From Cryomorphaceae bacterium (GTDB lineage Bacteria > Bacteroidota > Bacteroidia > Flavobacteriales > BACL11): a stretch of 18,869 bases of DNA. Below are positions 1 through 7,488 of this stretch, piece by piece. The notes under the pieces are model-generated. The model worked only from the letters and a program-made list of their open reading frames with translations, ran no database searches and was not told the origin of the DNA. The stretch lies in contig JACNFT010000086.1 of assembly GCA_014384505.1 (NCBI GenBank), positions 1 through 18,869 on the forward strand, given 5' to 3'. The translations under genes and the position numbers were made by a program. How positions within the stretch are numbered: position 1 is the stretch's first letter; every line of letters starts with the position of its first letter.

Positions 1-34
1 AAGTTATATAGTTATAATTTTACAAAAGTCTCCA

Positions 35-396
35 CTAAGGTATGACAGGTTTACATTCATTAAACCAATTTGAAATCTTTCTGTATCCCAATCTTTTTCC
101 GTGAAGTTCTTTAATGGTATCGTATAAATATTGTTGGTGTTCTGAATAGAAATAATTATTCAAATTTTTCTTCGTGATATTGATATCAAATAACAGATTA
201 ACTTTTCTTTTAGAATAATCTTCCCTCGATAACGATTTTGTTACGGTAGAGTAGTTATGAAGGGAAGACTTTTCTGATACCTATTCAACTCTAAATAAGT
301 TCGTTTACTGAACTCATATTTCATCTTAATATATCCTAAATCCATTTTAAAGTTCCCCTCTTTTTGTTTTATAAATGCTTGGTATTTGCAGTTGTG
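35..396 (-). pseudogene. Decayed coding remnant, small HTH/recombinase-like protein (weak)
   Basis: This fills most of the gene-free 1-466 stretch. Two minus-strand reading frames carry protein-like sequence. Frame A (396 to 241) gives about 51 residues, including MDLGYIKMKYEFSKRTYLEL from an ATG at 345, and ends in TAA. Frame B (280 to 35) is open for 81 codons with no ATG, and includes YLYDTIKELHGKRLGYRKIS followed by NWFNECKPVIP and a TAG. The GYRKIS-NWFNE part resembles the helix-turn-helix plus 'W-L-N-E-x-G' segment of Recombinase-domain-like flavobacterial proteins; I recall this by pattern and could not check it. The frame change, missing start and short length suggest a broken gene. 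The ~70 bases between it and the dehydrogenase gene are AT-rich, with no clear terminator. It could also be two unrelated chance ORFs. Confidence 0.4.
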
Positions 397-466
397 CTAT
401 AAATTATATAGAATAAGTGATAAAATCAATAAAATATTAAATTGCAATAAAATTAATAAATTTCTA

Positions 467-1759
467 TTACAATCTAGAATCTACTAACGTCTTATCAAAT
501 ACTGATTTTGTGTCAAATACTACAATATTATCTCTATTTAATTCATCTATCTTAAGATGTAAGTATTCTTTATGTGCAACGGTTAGAATAATAGCTTGAT
601 ATTGCTCAAGATTTAGAGTTTCTGTTAGCTCTATTCCGTACTCATTCATCACATCATTTTTATTTGCCCAAGGGTCATTCACATCTACCTTAACACCATA
701 GGAAACAAGTTCTGTGTAAATATCAACTACTTTAGTATTTCGGATATCAGGACAATTTTCTTTAAAGGTAATCCCTAGTATCAATACATTTGAATTTTTA
801 ATGGGTATTCCTTTTCTAGTCATTATTTTAATAACCTTTGTAGCCACAAATATTCCCATTTCATCATTCACCTTTCTTCCAGAAAGAATAACTGACGGGT
901 GATAGCCTAAAGATTCTGCTTTATGTGCTAAGTAATAAGGATCAACAGAAATACAATGACCCCCAACTAAACCAGGTTTGAATGGTAAGAAATTCCATTT
1001 AGTATTTGCTGCAGCCAACACATCATTAGTGTCAATATTCATGCGATCGAATATTAAGGCAAGTTCATTTACAAAAGATATATTTACATCTCTTTGTGCA
1101 TTTTCAATAGCTTTAGAAGCTTCAGCTACCTTTATTGAAGGAGCTAAATGAGTGCCAGCTGTAATTATTGATTTATATAGTTCGTCTACTTTTCTTGCGA
1201 TAGCAGGATTAGAGCCTGAAGTTACCTTTTTAATCGTAGAAATAGTATTTATTTTATCTCCGGGATTAATACGTTCAGGAGAATAACCGCAGAAAAAATC
1301 TTTATTGAATTTAAGTCCTGAATATCGCTCTAAAACAGGAACACAATCTTCTTCAGTACATCCAGGATAAACAGTAGATTCATAAATGACTATATCCTCT
1401 TTTTTTAAAACAGTAGCTATCATCTTAGATGCAGAAATCAAATAACTTAAATCAGGCTTTTTATGTTCATCTACTGGAGTTGGAACAGTAACGATATAAA
1501 TAGTAGCTAATGCAATATCCTTTATATCAGAACTTGCTAATAAACCAATATTATTATTAGCTAATGATTTAGCATTTTCTACTAAAACGGCACTTAACTG
1601 CTCATTGGTTATCTCTAATGTTTTATCTATTCCTTTTCTTAATTCTACTACACGTTTAGAATTGATATCAAAGCCAATTACTTTATATTTTTTAGCAAAT
1701 TCAACAGCCAAAGGCAATCCAACATAACCAAGACCGATAACGGCAATTTTATTTTTCAT
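467..1759 (-). CDS. tviB: UDP-N-acetylhexosamine 6-dehydrogenase (TviB/WbpO/VipA type)
   Basis: This is a 430-residue nucleotide-sugar dehydrogenase that oxidises C6 of a UDP-HexNAc (UDP-GlcNAc or UDP-GalNAc) to the uronic acid with two NAD+, supplying surface polysaccharide. The N-terminal Rossmann fold has GLGYVG at residues 9-14 and an acidic FD at 30-31. Then come YESTVYPGCTEE (126-137), YSPERINPGD (159-168) and the catalytic cysteine motif GGHCISVDPYY with Cys269. The C-terminal UDP-binding part has ILGITFKENCPDIRNTK. The whole chain aligns well from memory with Salmonella TviB, at normal family length. It is the last gene of a minus-strand operon, starting 5 bases after the S41 protease stop. 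No other sugar-nucleotide gene is adjacent inside the window, so its polysaccharide locus may lie to the left or elsewhere. GlcNAc versus GalNAc substrate cannot be read from the sequence. Confidence 0.93.
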   Translation of the reverse strand: MKNKIAVIGLGYVGLPLAVEFAKKYKVIGFDINSKRVVELRKGIDKTLEITNEQLSAVLVENAKSLANNNIGLLASSDIKDIALATIYIVTVPTPVDEHKKPDLSYLISASKMIATVLKKEDIVIYESTVYPGCTEEDCVPVLERYSGLKFNKDFFCGYSPERINPGDKINTISTIKKVTSGSNPAIARKVDELYKSIITAGTHLAPSIKVAEASKAIENAQRDVNISFVNELALIFDRMNIDTNDVLAAANTKWNFLPFKPGLVGGHCISVDPYYLAHKAESLGYHPSVILSGRKVNDEMGIFVATKVIKIMTRKGIPIKNSNVLILGITFKENCPDIRNTKVVDIYTELVSYGVKVDVNDPWANKNDVMNEYGIELTETLNLEQYQAIILTVAHKEYLHLKIDELNRDNIVVFDTKSVFDKTLVDSRL

Positions 1760-1764
1760 AACAT

Positions 1765-3279
1765 TTAAAATTCATTTATTGCTCTTTGTATAAATTCATC
1801 TTCTGCACTTAGTACTGAATAGTAAATATCATTATCCCATAGGTTACGGCAGGTAGTTGCTTTTAATAGGTTACTAAAATATTTCAATTCAGTACTTCCT
1901 AATTTCAGCTTAAAGTTTTTATCTTTTTCGTTTACAAATTCTTTGTATTGCGCATAAATAATGGCTTTATCAATTTCGGTATGAGATTGGATGTTTTTCT
2001 TTTTCAATTGTTCACTTTGCTTTAGGCAAAACTCATTTAACCAACCTTTACTTATCATTTTGTTTATCTGCAAATAATTAACGGTACTGTCTCTTTCAAT
2101 AATAATATCTGGGGTAATTCCACCACCACCATATACCGTCTTTCCATTTTTTGTAGTGTATATTAAGCTATCAGGTTGGCTTGTTTTAGCTTTTCGGGTG
2201 TATTGTTCCAAGTAATAATCCTTTTCATTCTTGCCATAATCTTTTTGTATGCACCTGCCAGATGGCGTATAATATCTTTGAGTGGTAAGACGAATTACTG
2301 ATCCATCTTGGAGTGGAATTTGTTCCTGTACTAAGCCTTTCCCGAATGAGCGTCTTCCGATAATTTTCCCTCTATCATTATCTTGTAAAGCTCCTGACAC
2401 AATTTCGGATGCGGATGCTGAACCTTCATCAATAAGCACGATTACCTTTATGTTTTCTAGTCGCCCATTTTTTGTGGCAAATGTTTCTTCTTTAGGTCTG
2501 TTTCTGCCTTCAGTAAACACGATTAACTCTCCATCTTTTAGGAATTCATCACACATTTGGTTGGCAATATGCAGGTATCCACCAGGGTTTCCTCTTAGGT
2601 CAAGGATTAGTTTTTGCATTCCTGCTTGTTGTAGGAAATTCACTTTCTCCATCATCTCTTCATAAGTAGTAGCGGCAAATCGGTTTATTTTTACATAACC
2701 GATATGGTCTTGAAGCATTATTCCAACATCTACACTATATAATGGAATGTCATCACGGGTTATAGCAAAGGGCATAAGCTCTAGTTGCCCTCTTCTTTTT
2801 ATGTTTATGTTTACAATACTGCCTTTTTCTCCTCTTAAAAGTTTTATTACGCCTTCATTTTTTATTCCTGTGCTGGCAACATCTTCTTTTTCTACGGATA
2901 TAATTCTGTCTCCCGACTGTATTCCAAGTTTTTCTGATGGTCCTCCTGAAATGGCTGAAACGACTACTATACTATCATCAATAATATTGAATTGCACACC
3001 TATTCCGCTAAAACTCCCTTGCATATCTTCTTCTACAGCTTGGTATTTTTTTACGGGAATGTAAGCGGAGTGGGGGTCAAGCTCATTAAGTATAGCATTA
3101 ATGGTTTTATCTTCAAAATCGCTAGTGTTTAGCGTATCCACATAGTGGTTGTCAATTAGGTTGAGAATGGCATTTATTTTCCCTTCTTCATTTGTTGTGC
3201 TTGGGTTGTTTCCTATATTTCCTATAAGTATTCCACTGCAAATCAGCAGGGCGTAAATAAGAGGTTGTAATTTTTTCAT
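1765..3279 (-). CDS. S41 family carboxyl-terminal processing protease (CtpA-like)
   Basis: This is a 504-residue tail-specific serine protease of the CtpA/Prc family (S41A). An N-terminal hydrophobic segment (about residues 5-23) acts as a signal peptide or anchor and places the enzyme in the periplasm. The order is: helical N-domain with ELDPHSAYIP (66-75), a PDZ domain (about 88-165) with FSGIGVQF, the KINRF and LDLRGNPGG core (227-234), then the catalytic Ser-Lys dyad. Ser289 lies in EGSASASE and Lys314 in SFGKG, the 25-residue spacing seen in CtpB. A region of about 130 residues after the protease core ends the protein. The start ATG overlaps the dCMP deaminase stop (TAATG), so the two are translationally coupled. 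The likely role is processing of envelope proteins; the target is unknown. Confidence 0.93.
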   Translation of the reverse strand: MKKLQPLIYALLICSGILIGNIGNNPSTTNEEGKINAILNLIDNHYVDTLNTSDFEDKTINAILNELDPHSAYIPVKKYQAVEEDMQGSFSGIGVQFNIIDDSIVVVSAISGGPSEKLGIQSGDRIISVEKEDVASTGIKNEGVIKLLRGEKGSIVNINIKRRGQLELMPFAITRDDIPLYSVDVGIMLQDHIGYVKINRFAATTYEEMMEKVNFLQQAGMQKLILDLRGNPGGYLHIANQMCDEFLKDGELIVFTEGRNRPKEETFATKNGRLENIKVIVLIDEGSASASEIVSGALQDNDRGKIIGRRSFGKGLVQEQIPLQDGSVIRLTTQRYYTPSGRCIQKDYGKNEKDYYLEQYTRKAKTSQPDSLIYTTKNGKTVYGGGGITPDIIIERDSTVNYLQINKMISKGWLNEFCLKQSEQLKKKNIQSHTEIDKAIIYAQYKEFVNEKDKNFKLKLGSTELKYFSNLLKATTCRNLWDNDIYYSVLSAEDEFIQRAINEF

Positions 3280-3710
3280 TATAATTTTTGCTTGTCAAAT
3301 TCCACTACTTCTACTCCTGCTTCTTTTAAGAAATCAATTCCGGATGTATCTTTATATTTATTAATGAATACAAGACGTTTTATGCCAGCTTGATGTACTA
3401 GTTTACTGCATTCTTTGCAAGGGGACATAGTGAGGTATACGGTTGCTCCGCTACAGTCATGAGTGGAACTTGCGGTTTTTAGTATGGCATTGGCTTCAGC
3501 GTGCAGAACATACCATTGTGTTTTTTCATTTTCATCTTCACAGCAATTATCAAATCCTGTTGGCGTCCCATTGTATCCGTCAGAAATTATCATTCTATTC
3601 TTAACGATTAAGGCTCCAACTTGTTTTCGTTTGCAGTGGGAGAGCTTAGCCCATTCTAGTGCCATTCTTAGATAAGCTCTATCGTATTTTTCTTGTTTTG
3701 TGTTGGTCAT
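3279..3710 (-). CDS. dCMP deaminase (ComEB-like)
   Basis: This is a zinc-dependent cytidine/deoxycytidylate deaminase of 143 residues that converts dCMP to dUMP for thymidylate synthesis. The catalytic motif HAEAN (His70, Glu72) and the second zinc motif PCKEC (Cys98, Cys101) are intact. The SDGYNGTPTGFDNC stretch (43-56) is the substrate and extra-zinc-site region typical of dCMP deaminases rather than tRNA or riboflavin deaminases. It is the first gene of the minus-strand operon with the S41 protease and the UDP-sugar dehydrogenase. Upstream, a CAAGATA (3732-3738; TATCTTG on the coding strand) is close to the -7 box but not an exact match. The start ATG is the first in frame and fits family length. 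Confidence 0.94.
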   Translation of the reverse strand: MTNTKQEKYDRAYLRMALEWAKLSHCKRKQVGALIVKNRMIISDGYNGTPTGFDNCCEDENEKTQWYVLHAEANAILKTASSTHDCSGATVYLTMSPCKECSKLVHQAGIKRLVFINKYKDTSGIDFLKEAGVEVVEFDKQKL

Positions 3711-3764
3711 GTGTTACTATAAATAAAGGTGCAAGATACAAAAAGAACTTGTATTTTTAAGGAT

Positions 3765-3797
3765 ATAAAAAAAGCAGAAACTTATCGTTTCTGCTTT
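3765..3797 (-). terminator. Rho-independent terminator of tRNA-Leu
   Basis: An 11-bp perfect inverted repeat, AAAGCAGAAAC (3771-3781) and GTTTCTGCTTT (3787-3797), encloses a 5-base loop. Read on the minus strand it lies just after the tRNA-Leu 3' end and is followed by a run of T (A on the plus strand, 3765-3770). It separates the tRNA from the dCMP deaminase operon in the same direction. Confidence 0.88.
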
Positions 3798-3799
3798 AG

Positions 3800-3881
3800 T
3801 ACCCAGAGCCGGGCTCGAACCGGCACGGTTTGCACCATTGGTGTTTGAGACCAACGCGTCTACCAATTCCGCCACCTGGGC
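3800..3881 (-). tRNA. tRNA-Leu (anticodon CAA)
   Basis: This is an 82-base cloverleaf on the minus strand. The acceptor GCCCAGG pairs with TCTGGGT and the discriminator is A. The anticodon stem TTGGT/ACCAA carries the loop CTCAAAC, so the anticodon is CAA, reading UUG. The T stem GCCGG/CCGGC carries loop TTCGAGC. A class II variable arm, as required for leucine, is present. CCA is not encoded. Confidence 0.96.
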
Positions 3882-3893
3882 ATTTTCGAGTTG

Positions 3894-3921
3894 CAAAAAT
3901 AGAAGTTTACTACAATTCCAA
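3894..3921 (-). promoter_or_regulatory. Promoter of tRNA-Leu (Bacteroidota type)
   Basis: On the minus strand the -7 box TATTTTTG (3894-3901) fits TAnnTTTG and lies 12 bases before the tRNA. A TTG (3919-3921) stands 17 bases upstream as the -33 element. It is divergent from the prs promoter. Confidence 0.75.
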
Positions 3922-3971
3922 CCCCTTTTAACTAAAAAATAAAATCATTAGTCTAATTACGCCCTAAAGTG

Positions 3972-3979
3972 TATATTTG
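3972..3979 (+). promoter_or_regulatory. -7 box of the prs operon promoter
   Basis: TATATTTG matches TAnnTTTG and ends 25 bases before the prs ATG. No clear TTTG -33 element is seen at the usual distance, so the upstream half is weak. Confidence 0.65.
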
Positions 3980-4004
3980 CACCCCTTTTTAATAAGGCAT
4001 ACCA

Positions 4005-4943
4005 ATGGAAAGACCAATTAAATTTTTTGCTGGAAATAATACTAAGTACTTGGCTAATAAAATTGCTAATGCCTTTGGTGTTGAGTTAAATAAATGCTCA
4101 ATAATTGAATTTTCTGATGGTGAGTTTGAACCTTCATTTGACGAAACAGTAAGGGGAGCAGACGTATTTTTAATTCAATCTACCACACCTCCATCTGATA
4201 ATTTAATGGAATTATTATTAATGATTGATGCTGCAAAAAGAGCTTCAGCTGCCAATATTATTGCCGTAATGCCTTATTTTGGTTATGCTCGTCAGGATAA
4301 AAAAGGAAAACCAAGAGTTCCGATAGGAGCTAAATTAGTAGCTAATTTACTTACAGCAGCAGGGGTTGATCGTATAATGACTATGGATCTTCATGCCGAT
4401 CAAATTCAAGGTTTCTTTGAAGTACCTGTTGATCATTTATACGCTTCTGAACTTTTTATTGAAGATATTACAAATCTTAATTTACCTAATTTAATTATTG
4501 CTTCACCTGATATGGGGGGTAGTAAAAGAGCAAATGCTTACGCTAAAATATTAAATTCAGGAGTTGTTATCTGTTACAAAGAGCGCAAGCAAGCCAATGT
4601 TATTGGTGAGATGAAAATATTAGGAGATGTAAATGGTAAGGATGTTATAATCATTGATGACATGGTAGACACGGGGGGGACGCTTACTAAAGCTGCCGAT
4701 TTAATGATGGAAAGTGGAGCCACAAGTGTAAGAGCATATTGTACACATGGTATTTTATCAGGTACGGCTTATGAAAGATTGGATAATTCAAGCATTGCGG
4801 AATTAGTAATTACAAATACAATTCCTAAAACACATAATAGTAGTAAAGTAAGAGAAATTTCAGTTGCTGATTTCTTTGCTCAAACAATCACTTCAGTAGT
4901 GAAAAATGAGTCCATTTCTGATAAATGGAAAAGCAACCAATAA
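4005..4943 (+). CDS. prs: Ribose-phosphate pyrophosphokinase (PRPP synthetase)
   Basis: This is a 312-residue cytosolic enzyme making PRPP from ribose 5-phosphate and ATP, for nucleotide, histidine and NAD synthesis. The family signatures are all visible: FSDGE (36-40), the flexible-loop region GYARQDKKGKPR (93-104), DLHADQIQGFF (128-138) with the metal-site Asp/His, KERK (192-195), and the PRPP-binding loop IIIDDMVDTGGTLT (215-228). Length is normal for class I enzymes. It is first in the order prs - rplY - pth, 31 bases before rplY, with a -7 box upstream. The PRPP loop codons contain a run of seven G (4673-4679), notable in such an AT-rich gene, but the frame is intact. Confidence 0.97.
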   Translation: MERPIKFFAGNNTKYLANKIANAFGVELNKCSIIEFSDGEFEPSFDETVRGADVFLIQSTTPPSDNLMELLLMIDAAKRASAANIIAVMPYFGYARQDKKGKPRVPIGAKLVANLLTAAGVDRIMTMDLHADQIQGFFEVPVDHLYASELFIEDITNLNLPNLIIASPDMGGSKRANAYAKILNSGVVICYKERKQANVIGEMKILGDVNGKDVIIIDDMVDTGGTLTKAADLMMESGATSVRAYCTHGILSGTAYERLDNSSIAELVITNTIPKTHNSSKVREISVADFFAQTITSVVKNESISDKWKSNQ

Positions 4944-4974
4944 ATTAAGAATTAATAATCAAATTTAAATAAAG

Positions 4975-5607
4975 ATGAAAACACTAGCAATTAACGTAAA
5001 AGAAAGAGGGAATGTTGGGAAAACTAACACTCGTGCGTTAAGAAATCAGGGTAATGTACCATGTGTACTTTACGGGGGAGAAAAGCAAGTGACTTTCTAT
5101 GCTCATGAAAATGACTTTAGAAAGCTTGTGTATACTCCAGATACTTTTGTAGTTGAATTAAGCATTGATGGTACTGTTACTAAAGCCATTATGCAAGACA
5201 TTCAATTTCACCCAGTAACGGACAAAATACTACACATTGATTTCTTAGAGATTTTTGACAACAAAGCAATTACAGTTTCTATTCCAGTTATCTTAAATGG
5301 TACTGCAATAGGGGTTAAGAATGGGGGTAACTTAATGTTCAGAAGACCAAAAATTATTACTAAAGGTTTAGTAGCTAATTTACCGGATGCAATTGAGTTA
5401 AATATTGAGCACTTAAAAATTGGTATGTTTACTTATATTAAGGACATTACTGTTGAAGGATGTGAGTTAATGGCTCCAGGAAATTCTGTTGTGGTAGGTG
5501 TTAAAACTGCAAGAGCTGCTGTTGAGGAAGAAGTTGAGGAAGAAGTTGAGGAAGGTGCTGAAGGAGAAGCTCCTGCTGAAGGTGCTGAAGCGCCAGCTGC
5601 TGAGTAA
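4975..5607 (+). CDS. rplY: 50S ribosomal protein bL25, long CTC/TL5 form
   Basis: This is a 210-residue 5S rRNA-binding ribosomal protein of the two-domain CTC type. The N-terminal L25 domain (about 1-90) has ERGNVGKTNTRALRNQGNVP and QFHPVTDKILHIDFLE. The C-terminal TL5-type beta domain (about 95-180) contains AIGVKNGGNL and LPDAIELNIEHLKIGM. A low-complexity tail rich in Glu, Ala, Gly and Pro (about 183-210) ends the protein, as in many Bacteroidota. An A-rich stretch, not a Shine-Dalgarno site, precedes the ATG. The stop is 3 bases before pth, so the two are very likely co-transcribed. Confidence 0.96.
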   Translation: MKTLAINVKERGNVGKTNTRALRNQGNVPCVLYGGEKQVTFYAHENDFRKLVYTPDTFVVELSIDGTVTKAIMQDIQFHPVTDKILHIDFLEIFDNKAITVSIPVILNGTAIGVKNGGNLMFRRPKIITKGLVANLPDAIELNIEHLKIGMFTYIKDITVEGCELMAPGNSVVVGVKTARAAVEEEVEEEVEEGAEGEAPAEGAEAPAAE

Positions 5608-5610
5608 ATC

Positions 5611-6174
5611 ATGAAATACTTAATCATTGGATTAGGTAACCCTGGTGCTGAGTATGAAAATACAAGGCATAATATAGGATTTAAAATGTTGGATAAGCTT
5701 GCGGGTTTATCCAACATTTCTTTTTCTAACGAGAGGTTAGCTGATGTTGCACAGATAAAATTTAAAGGTCGCACTTTGGTTTTGGTTAAACCAAATACCT
5801 TTATGAACCTTTCAGGCAAGGCGGTAAAGTACTGGATGCAACAAACTAAGGTCGATATTGAAAATATTTTAGTAGTTACGGACGATATTTCTTTGCCTTT
5901 TGGCATTGTTCGTATGCGAAAAAAGGGTTCTGATGGCGGTCATAACGGACTGAAAGATATCCAAAATCAGTTGGAAACCAGTATTTATCCAAGGTTGCGT
6001 TTTGGTGTTGGTAACGATTTTTCCAGAGGAAAACAAGCTGAATATGTCTTGGATAATTTTACTGATCAGGATTACATTACTATGGATGATCGTACAGATT
6101 TAGCAGTAAAAATGATTCAGGCATTTACTAGTATGGGTATAGGTCGTACTATGTCCGATTTTAATGGAAAATAA
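5611..6174 (+). CDS. pth: Peptidyl-tRNA hydrolase
   Basis: This is a 187-residue enzyme that cleaves the ester bond of peptidyl-tRNAs released from stalled ribosomes and recycles the tRNA. The bacterial Pth signatures are intact: GLGNPGAEYENTRHNIGF (7-24) with Asn10 and catalytic His20, KPNTFMNLSG (64-73), the TDD acidic pair just after 90, and GSDGGHNGLKDI near residue 110. Length is typical. It sits directly behind rplY, a common bacterial arrangement. No strong hairpin follows its stop; the tRNA-Cys promoter comes next. Confidence 0.96.
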   Translation: MKYLIIGLGNPGAEYENTRHNIGFKMLDKLAGLSNISFSNERLADVAQIKFKGRTLVLVKPNTFMNLSGKAVKYWMQQTKVDIENILVVTDDISLPFGIVRMRKKGSDGGHNGLKDIQNQLETSIYPRLRFGVGNDFSRGKQAEYVLDNFTDQDYITMDDRTDLAVKMIQAFTSMGIGRTMSDFNGK

Positions 6175-6210
6175 TTTGTTTAATTAGGGTGCTGGTGGTT
6201 TAAAAATAAT

Positions 6211-6218
6211 TAAATTTG
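6211..6218 (+). promoter_or_regulatory. -7 box of the tRNA-Cys promoter
   Basis: TAAATTTG fits TAnnTTTG and lies 13 bases before the mature tRNA 5' end. No exact TTTG is found at the -33 position; the region there is GCTGGTGG. Confidence 0.6.
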
Positions 6219-6231
6219 CAGCACTCGAAAC

Positions 6232-6302
6232 GGTATCGTGGCCGAGTGGCTAGGCTATGCTCTGCAAAAGCATCTACAGCAGTTCGAATCTGCTCGATAC
6301 CT
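6232..6302 (+). tRNA. tRNA-Cys (anticodon GCA)
   Basis: This is a 71-base cloverleaf. The acceptor GGTATCG pairs with CGATACC and the discriminator is T, the cysteine identity base U73. The D stem is GCC/GGC. The anticodon stem ATGCT/AGCAT carries loop CTGCAAA, giving anticodon GCA. The T stem AGCAG/CTGCT carries loop TTCGAAT. The next three bases are CCA, so the tail happens to be encoded here, unlike the other three tRNAs. Confidence 0.97.
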
Positions 6303-6309
6303 CCAAAAA

Positions 6310-6340
6310 ATGCTTGTTAGAAATAACAAGCATTTTTTTT
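6310..6340 (+). terminator. Rho-independent terminator of tRNA-Cys
   Basis: The perfect 10-bp repeat ATGCTTGTTA (6310-6319) and TAACAAGCAT (6324-6333) with a GAAA tetraloop is followed by a T run to 6340. Flanking A and T runs could lengthen the stem. The T run abuts the next promoter's -7 box. Confidence 0.9.
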
Positions 6341-6348
6341 TATATTTG
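6341..6348 (+). promoter_or_regulatory. -7 box of the SprB-like/PorP operon
   Basis: TATATTTG fits TAnnTTTG, directly after the tRNA-Cys terminator T run and 18 bases before the ATG at 6367. A TTG at 6315-6317, inside the terminator stem, is 23 bases upstream and is the only -33 candidate. Confidence 0.6.
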
Positions 6349-6366
6349 CCCATCTTAAAAAATAGC

Positions 6367-7488
6367 ATGAAGACATTAAAAAAAATAGTATTTATAATTG
6401 CCTTACTTTTTAGTTTTAAGGCTCAATCTCAATGTGGATATGATACTTTATCTGTTAATATTACACATATTCTTTGTTTTGAAGGCTATACAGGAGAAAT
6501 AGATTTAATAGTCCCTAATGTAAATGCATCATTTACTTGGAATGGGCCTTCTGCTTTTTCAGCAACATCAATTCCTATTAATTCACTTTTCGCTGGAGAA
6601 TATATATTGACAATATCAGAATATAGTATTCCTGGTGATATTACATCAGCATTAATTTGTCAGATGTCGGATACTTTTACGGTAAATCAGACGAATGATA
6701 TTGAAATAAAAAATATTTTATTGGAAGGGCTTTGCTCTAAAGATGATACGGTTGATATGGTTATTAATGTTACAGGGGGAACGCCTTTTAATAGCGGAGA
6801 GCTTTATGCTTATCAGCTTATAAATAGTTCATTTATAACGGTAAGTACTAATGATTCAATATTTAATTTACCTGCTGGTCCTTATTCCTTGAGTGTAATA
6901 GACAAGAATGGATGCATTCCAAAATACCCTCAAAATATTTTGATTGATTCTGTTGAAAGTATGAATTCTTTCATGTCTTCAGTAGGAGTTATTTGTAAGG
7001 ATGATGATAGAGGAGAGGCTAGAGTGTTTGTTCAAGAAGGCACTTCCCCCTATCTATTTCAATGGTCTATTGACAGCACTATTATTATTGAACACGATTC
7101 TTTTTCAAGTATTTATGGCTTATTCCCAGGAGAATATTATGTAAAAATTACTGATGCATTGGGTTGTATTACCCGTGATACTATTGAGGTAAAATCAAAT
7201 CCCGCTATTTGCATTACAGTTTATAAAGTATTTTCTCCTAATGATGATGATATTCATGAATTTTGGGAGATAGAAAACATACAACTTTATCCGCAGGCTT
7301 TAGTTTTAGTATATGACAGAAACGGTAGACAAGTTTTTAGAAGAAGAAATTATATAAATGCAGAAGATGTAGCTTTTGGCGGTAAAGATTTAAATGGTCA
7401 AGTATTGCCTTCAGGAACCTATTATTATGTAATTGATTTAGAAAATGAAGATGAGGTGTTTAAAGGAGTGTTAACAATTGTAAGGTAA
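6367..7488 (+). CDS. Small SprB-repeat surface protein with T9SS type B sorting domain
   Basis: This is a predicted exported adhesin-like protein of 373 residues. It has a signal peptide (about 1-20: KK, hydrophobic core, KAQSQ). Three SprB-like repeats follow, each with an early Cys and a G-x-Y ending: about 22-95, 115-190 (LPAGPYSLSVIDKNGC) and 205-275 (FPGEYYVKITDALGC). The last ~90 residues are the gliding-motility-associated C-terminal (CHU_C, type B) sorting domain, with VFSPNDDD, VYDRNGRQVF and LPSGTYYYVIDLEN. The reading frame stays open upstream to a GTG at 6238, but that lies inside tRNA-Cys and would remove the signal peptide; the ATG at 6367 is the real start. The stop overlaps the porP ATG (TAATG). 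SprB-like proteins are usually far larger, so this is a compact version. Its ligand is unknown. Confidence 0.85.
   Translation: MKTLKKIVFIIALLFSFKAQSQCGYDTLSVNITHILCFEGYTGEIDLIVPNVNASFTWNGPSAFSATSIPINSLFAGEYILTISEYSIPGDITSALICQMSDTFTVNQTNDIEIKNILLEGLCSKDDTVDMVINVTGGTPFNSGELYAYQLINSSFITVSTNDSIFNLPAGPYSLSVIDKNGCIPKYPQNILIDSVESMNSFMSSVGVICKDDDRGEARVFVQEGTSPYLFQWSIDSTIIIEHDSFSSIYGLFPGEYYVKITDALGCITRDTIEVKSNPAICITVYKVFSPNDDDIHEFWEIENIQLYPQALVLVYDRNGRQVFRRRNYINAEDVAFGGKDLNGQVLPSGTYYYVIDLENEDEVFKGVLTIVR

Noticed and set aside
420..466. Hairpin-like AT-rich sequence after the dehydrogenase stop
   Set aside because: The stem is about five A-T pairs with no proper T run, which is expected by chance in such AT-rich DNA.
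2282..3064. Two plus-strand ORFs (2282-2665 and 2747-3064)
   Set aside because: Both are antisense shadows of the S41 protease gene with low-complexity Ser/Phe-rich translations.
5523..5603. GAAGAAGTTGAG-type repeats at the end of rplY
   Set aside because: They encode the acidic Glu/Ala tail usual in long-form bL25 of this phylum.
5433..5906. Minus-strand ORF of 157 codons
   Set aside because: It is antisense to the end of rplY and the start of pth, both certain genes, and its Ala/Ser/Pro-rich text is the reverse of the rplY acidic repeat.
6238..6366. N-terminal extension of the SprB-like protein from a GTG at 6238
   Set aside because: It runs through tRNA-Cys and its terminator and would bury the signal peptide. 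The ATG at 6367 has a promoter box and a clean signal sequence.
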